A DNA stretch of 61,917 bases from Trueperaceae bacterium. GTDB taxonomy: Bacteria; Deinococcota; Deinococci; Deinococcales; Trueperaceae. The notes beneath the pieces were generated by a model that was given only the letters and a program-made list of their open reading frames with translations, searched no databases and was not told where the DNA came from. The stretch is taken from the NCBI GenBank assembly GCA_030147925.1, contig JASBUK010000100.1, positions 1-61,917 of the forward strand, given 5' to 3'. Position numbers and translations under genes: made by a program. Of this stretch, positions 59,351-61,917 are shown piece by piece (the first letter of the stretch is position 1; each line of letters opens with the position of its first letter).

Positions 59351-60205
59351 CTAACCGGGTAACAGGCCCAGAACAAGCGGCAATATGGGCGTGAGCAAGC
59401 TGACATCGGCCAGTACGCGCAGCGCTGCAGAGCTAAACCGTGCCGAAGTCTGCTGCAATAAATAAAGAAGGCTCGAGCTTGCGGCAACAGCCAATAGCAG
59501 GGGGCTTGGTGGCAAAAAGATTACAAGTAATAGCGCTAAGACGGCTAAACCCAGAGCCAGCCAGGGCAGCCAGTTTGCTACCCCTGGATAATCCTGCAAG
59601 AGCGAATGCTGCCCTTGTTGCCTGTCGATTTGCTCCTCCCAGAGTGCAATAAAACTACAGTTCAAAAAACAGAGGACGACAAAAAGCAATAGCGGTAGCA
59701 AAACTGCTGCAGTTTTTAACGGCACGATAAAGAGGGTCACGCCCGCCCCAAAAAGCAGACTGATAAACAGCTCCTTGGGGATACGCCGAAACACCGGCTC
59801 GGCCAGATGAACCCCAGCAAAATAAACCAAAACGGCGGCAAGCAACAGGCTGCCGCTGATGATTTCGCTACCATCAAGCGTGAACAGCACAAAGACCAAG
59901 CTAAGCAGCAAGACCGCCAGCCAGAGATAAAGAAGCGGCCAACGCCTTAAGACATAAAAGCGGTGGCGGCTGCTTTGCGCCGTGCTGACGCTTAGCTTGA
60001 GACCGTCTACCCAACGATCAGCGACATAGAGCAGCCACACGGCCAGCGCCAGCAAGAAATAATGATGCCCTGCCAGATCAATTTTTAGGGCTCGAGCAAA
60101 AAGTGCCTGCCATAAAACGGCAATTAGCGGGGCGTCCAAAGACAGGATAGTGGGCCATTCCCAGAGATGGGGGAGGCTGAGTTTTTTTACGGTGGTTGTT
60201 GTCAT
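59351..60205 (-). CDS. Multi-spanning membrane protein, distantly UbiA-like
   Basis: This 284-residue protein has about eight hydrophobic segments and no soluble domain. LLYVADRWVDGLKLS near residue 65 carries an Asp-x-x-x-Asp pattern, and LRVLADVSLLTPILPLVLGLLPG ends the protein. This recalls the prenyltransferase UbiA fold but lacks the full N-D-x-x-D-x-x-x-D motif. IALWEEQIDRQQGQHSLLQDYPGVANWLP is the longest loop. I chose ATG 60205; a TTG at 60223 is in frame. Function unknown. Confidence 0.65.
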   Translation of the reverse strand: MTTTTVKKLSLPHLWEWPTILSLDAPLIAVLWQALFARALKIDLAGHHYFLLALAVWLLYVADRWVDGLKLSVSTAQSSRHRFYVLRRWPLLYLWLAVLLLSLVFVLFTLDGSEIISGSLLLAAVLVYFAGVHLAEPVFRRIPKELFISLLFGAGVTLFIVPLKTAAVLLPLLLFVVLCFLNCSFIALWEEQIDRQQGQHSLLQDYPGVANWLPWLALGLAVLALLLVIFLPPSPLLLAVAASSSLLYLLQQTSARFSSAALRVLADVSLLTPILPLVLGLLPG

Positions 60206-60305
60206 GGGCTTAGGCGCTGCCAACCTTTATACAACAACTGGGTCTTAGTACAGGGATAGCCTGCTTACGTTTCGGGGCTTTTGTCAGGCTTTTTGTTGGT
60301 ACCGC

Positions 60306-60334
60306 TTGACAGCAACCCCAAAGACTCTTATGGT
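60306..60334 (+). promoter_or_regulatory. lexA promoter
   Basis: A perfect TTGACA (60306-60311), a 17-base spacer and TATGGT (60329-60334). The predicted transcription start, near 60341, falls inside the large palindrome at 60337-60361, so repressor binding there would block initiation. Confidence 0.7.
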
Positions 60335-60336
60335 AG

Positions 60337-60361
60337 ATATACCCAAATTATTTGGGTATAT
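60337..60361. promoter_or_regulatory. Perfect 25-base palindrome, likely LexA operator
   Basis: Arms ATATACCCAAAT (60337-60348) and ATTTGGGTATAT (60350-60361) are perfect complements around a single T. It lies 23 bases before the repressor's ATG and overlaps the predicted transcription start. It differs from the LexA boxes I know, CTGT-N8-ACAG and GAAC-N4-GTTC. Confidence 0.8.
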
Positions 60362-60384
60362 TGCGGGTAAACTGTGGAGGGACA

Positions 60385-61005
60385 ATGGCGCAACTATCGC
60401 CACGACAGGCCAAAATTTATAAGCGACTGCAAGCCTTTTGGCAGCGCAGCGGGCAATTGCCCGAACTTGCTGACTTGGCACGCAGCCTGAAAATCGACTA
60501 CACCACTTTGCGCCAGCATTTGCAGGCACTGGATAAAAAAGGCTATGTGCGTTTTGAAAGCCGTGGAGTGGGTCGCTCACCACGCTTAAGCCTGCTAAAG
60601 ACTCCTGCTGGGGTTCCGCTGATTGGCTCCATACCCGCCGGGCCACTTAGTGAAGCGCTCGAGCACCCCGAGGGCTATGTAGCCCTTAAAGGTAAGTCAG
60701 CGTTTTTTGCCCTGCGAGTACAAGGCGATTCCATGGCCGATCTGATTCAAGACGGTGACGTGGTCTTGCTAGAAAAATCCACCCGTCCTCGCCCGGGCGA
60801 AATTTGTGCGGTGCGCTTTGAGCAAAGCGATGTCACCCTTAAATATCTTGACTGGTCGTCAGAAAAGCCCGAAATAGTCACCTTGCGCCCCCATAATCCG
60901 CTTTTCCCCACACTAAGTCTAAACAGCCGCGATGTTTACATTGCCGGTGTTTACCGGGGGCTGCTCCGGGGTGATGTGATTGGCTTGCTTTATCAGGAGG
61001 AATAG
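60385..61005 (+). CDS. lexA: LexA-like repressor with S24 peptidase domain
   Basis: This is a self-cleaving repressor of the DNA-damage response type, 206 residues. The N-terminal winged helix-turn-helix reads KIYKRLQAFWQRSGQLPELADLARSLKIDYTTLRQHLQALDKKGYVRFE. The cleavage site Ala-Gly is in PLIGSIPAGPLSEA near residue 86, the catalytic serine in LRVQGDSMADLIQDGDVVLLEK and the catalytic lysine in SDVTLKYLDW. The HTH differs from classical LexA (it reads IDYTTLRQHL where LexA has a conserved S-x-x-x-V-x-x-H-L), in keeping with an unusual operator. ATG 60385 follows GGAGG. Confidence 0.88.
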   Translation: MAQLSPRQAKIYKRLQAFWQRSGQLPELADLARSLKIDYTTLRQHLQALDKKGYVRFESRGVGRSPRLSLLKTPAGVPLIGSIPAGPLSEALEHPEGYVALKGKSAFFALRVQGDSMADLIQDGDVVLLEKSTRPRPGEICAVRFEQSDVTLKYLDWSSEKPEIVTLRPHNPLFPTLSLNSRDVYIAGVYRGLLRGDVIGLLYQEE

Positions 61006-61150
61006 CACCTTAAGACTTAGGCATTGCCGACATAAGTAGCCTGAGGGACACTAAACTAGAGGGTAAAATTTGAGGTTTAAACAGGTTTTCTGAGTTTTAG
61101 CCGGACGAGTGTGCATCCCTTGCAATACTCATTTATGTGCGTCAAAGGAG

Positions 61151-61414
61151 CTACTTCGTGTAGTGATAACGCAGTGAGGCAATATGTAGTTGCTCAGCTT
61201 GAATGCGATAAACGATACGGTGCTCATCAGTAATTCGCCTTGACCACCAGCCAGATAGATTGTGCTTAAGGGCTTCAGGTTTACCAAGACCTTCATAAGG
61301 GGATCGCTCAATGTCTTTAATTAGTGAGTTGATGCGTTTGAGGATTTTATTATCCTGGTTAATCCAGTAAAGATAGTCTTCCCAAGCTGTTTGATGGAAA
61401 ACCTTATACTTCAC
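61151..61414 (-). CDS. yoeB: YoeB-family toxin (mRNA interferase)
   Basis: This is a ribosome-dependent mRNA endonuclease, toxin of a type II pair. The 87-residue protein matches YoeB throughout: WEDYLYWINQDNKILKRINSLIKDIERSPYEGLGKPEALKHNLSGWWSRRITDEHRIVYRI. The catalytic Glu is in GKPEALKH, Arg in WSRRI and the terminal His in LRYHY. Length is normal and all key residues are present, so it should be active. The ATG overlaps the antitoxin stop by four bases. Confidence 0.95.
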   Translation of the reverse strand: MKYKVFHQTAWEDYLYWINQDNKILKRINSLIKDIERSPYEGLGKPEALKHNLSGWWSRRITDEHRIVYRIQAEQLHIASLRYHYTK

Positions 61415-61668
61415 TCAGGGATTAACTCTTTAGAAACAAGATTCTTGCCTTCGTCAAAGTCACGAATAGCCCCGAGTAAACGCTCAGCATTGGCAGGGTT
61501 GCGTAGTAGATACATCGTTTCTTGCCAGGCATTCCAGTCATCTAGACTCATCATGACAACAGCCTTGTCACTACCTTTGGTAATTACAAGAGGAGTGTGA
61601 TCATCTACAACGCTATCTATAGCAGAGGCCAGGTTTTGGCGTGCTGTTGTATAGTTGAGAGTTCTCAT
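61411..61668 (-). CDS. yefM: YefM-family antitoxin
   Basis: This is the antitoxin and autorepressor of the YefM/Phd family, 85 residues. MRTLNYTTARQNLASAIDSVVDDHTPLVITK is the DNA-binding and dimer part, VVMMSLDDWNAWQETMYLLRNPANAERLL the core, and the C-terminal acidic tail wraps the toxin. It is encoded first and overlaps yoeB. Its own promoter region holds three TGTACA words, the known core of YefM operators. Confidence 0.95.
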   Translation of the reverse strand: MRTLNYTTARQNLASAIDSVVDDHTPLVITKGSDKAVVMMSLDDWNAWQETMYLLRNPANAERLLGAIRDFDEGKNLVSKELIPE

Positions 61669-61702
61669 ATGTACATTTTACTGTACATATAGAAATTGTA
61701 CA
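61667..61702. promoter_or_regulatory. YefM-YoeB operator cluster
   Basis: TGTACA occurs at 61670-61675, 61682-61687 and 61697-61702. The first two form a larger inverted repeat, ATATGTACA (61667-61675) and TGTACATAT (61682-61690). This sits directly at and upstream of the antitoxin start, as in the enteric yefM promoter, where TGTACA palindromes are bound by YefM-YoeB. Confidence 0.8.
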
Positions 61703-61753
61703 AGGTTTAAGATACATAACGACCTAAGCTCAAGGCTGCTGAATACTCGATAG

Positions 61754-61779
61754 GGTGATTTGAATGATTTCAGATCACC
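61754..61779. promoter_or_regulatory. 26-base imperfect palindrome
   Basis: GGTGATTTGAA (61754-61764) and TTCAGATCACC (61769-61779) match at ten of eleven positions with a four-base centre. It lies between the antitoxin promoter and the gene beginning at 61899 and could be an operator or an RNA hairpin. Confidence 0.35.
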
Positions 61780-61850
61780 TCCAGAAATTGAATAGGACGA
61801 TTCAGCGTCCCATGCAGCGCCTTGATACTAATAGAGGCTCCCAAGATTTA

Positions 61851-61870
61851 CTTTTACCGTACAGTAAAAG
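61851..61870. promoter_or_regulatory. GTAC-centred palindrome before the last gene
   Basis: CTTTTAC (61851-61857) and GTAAAAG (61864-61870) flank CGTACA, giving a 20-base palindrome with one mismatched pair. The 11-mer TTTTACTGTAC at 61676-61686, in the yefM promoter, is found here in inverse orientation (61859-61869), so the same protein may bind both. Confidence 0.5.
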
Positions 61871-61898
61871 CCTAAACAAATCCAAAGGAGGAAGCCTC

Positions 61899-61917
61899 AT
61901 GAACTATTATAGCGGGC
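61899..61917 (+). CDS. Start of a gene cut by the window edge
   Basis: An ATG at 61899 follows AAAGGAGGA at good spacing and opens MNYYSG before the sequence ends. Too little is visible to name the product. The strong ribosome site and the palindromes upstream argue that the gene is real. Confidence 0.6.

Overview
The window looks like ordinary chromosome from a free-living diderm heterotroph of medium G+C. The outer membrane is inferred from a complete RND/membrane-fusion/TolC efflux operon and a small exported beta-barrel-like protein. Most exported proteins have signal peptides ending in Ala-x-Ala followed by Gln, a habit I associate with Deinococcota. Together with an ATP-type PEP carboxykinase and many short-chain sugar and branched-chain-type ABC transporters, a Truepera-like deinococcotal lineage is my best but weak guess. 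I found no rRNA, tRNA, CRISPR array, prophage or intact insertion sequence.

Layout. 1-6.0 kb: purA; a molybdate transporter modA-modB-modC; a short-chain dehydrogenase and an acetyltransferase. 6.1-17.0 kb: a sugar catabolism island of two transcription blocks. The first holds a LacI regulator, a TIM-barrel epimerase, a binding protein with two permeases, a fucose-isomerase-like protein and a PfkB kinase. The second holds a LacD-like aldolase and two Gfo/Idh/MocA dehydrogenases. 17.1-20.6 kb: a small protein of unknown function, then a minus-strand operon for a PLP lyase of the D-cysteine desulfhydrase/cysteate sulfo-lyase group, an Asp/Glu racemase and a 2-hydroxyacid dehydrogenase. 20.7-24.3 kb: deoC and a double-domain aldehyde dehydrogenase. 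24.4-30.0 kb: a minus-strand sugar ABC operon with two recently duplicated binding proteins. 30.3-40.0 kb: a branched-chain-type ABC transporter (livFGMHJ order on the plus strand) with a cryptic 52-residue gene inside it, next to a TetR-controlled acyl-CoA ligase/KAS III-like/hydrolase operon. 40.2-46.2 kb: a paralogue of the small unknown protein, aceK with a metallo-beta-lactamase-fold partner, an acetyltransferase and an MFS exporter with a long structured leader. 46.3-54.6 kb: a SAM hydrolase-type protein and a MarR-controlled RND efflux operon. 54.8-61.9 kb: pckA, an AspT/YidE-type exchanger, a dehydrogenase, a membrane protein, a LexA-like repressor with a striking palindromic operator, a YefM-YoeB toxin-antitoxin pair and the first codons of another gene.

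The genes describe an organism that imports sugars, carboxylic acids and molybdate and feeds them through isomerase-kinase-aldolase, deoxyribose and acyl-CoA routes. AceK and PckA handle the switch between acetate use and gluconeogenesis. Neither sugar ABC system has its own ATPase in the window, so a shared one elsewhere is likely.

Three genome-level features stand out. The octamer GCTCGAGC is iterated roughly once per kilobase, like the HIP1 palindrome of cyanobacteria. Intergenic spaces carry a family of heptanucleotide (GTNNGTR) repeats joined to a pyrimidine tract, at least one copy inside a possible MITE with terminal inverted repeats. Several intergenic regions carry long perfect or near-perfect palindromes suited to regulators encoded beside them.
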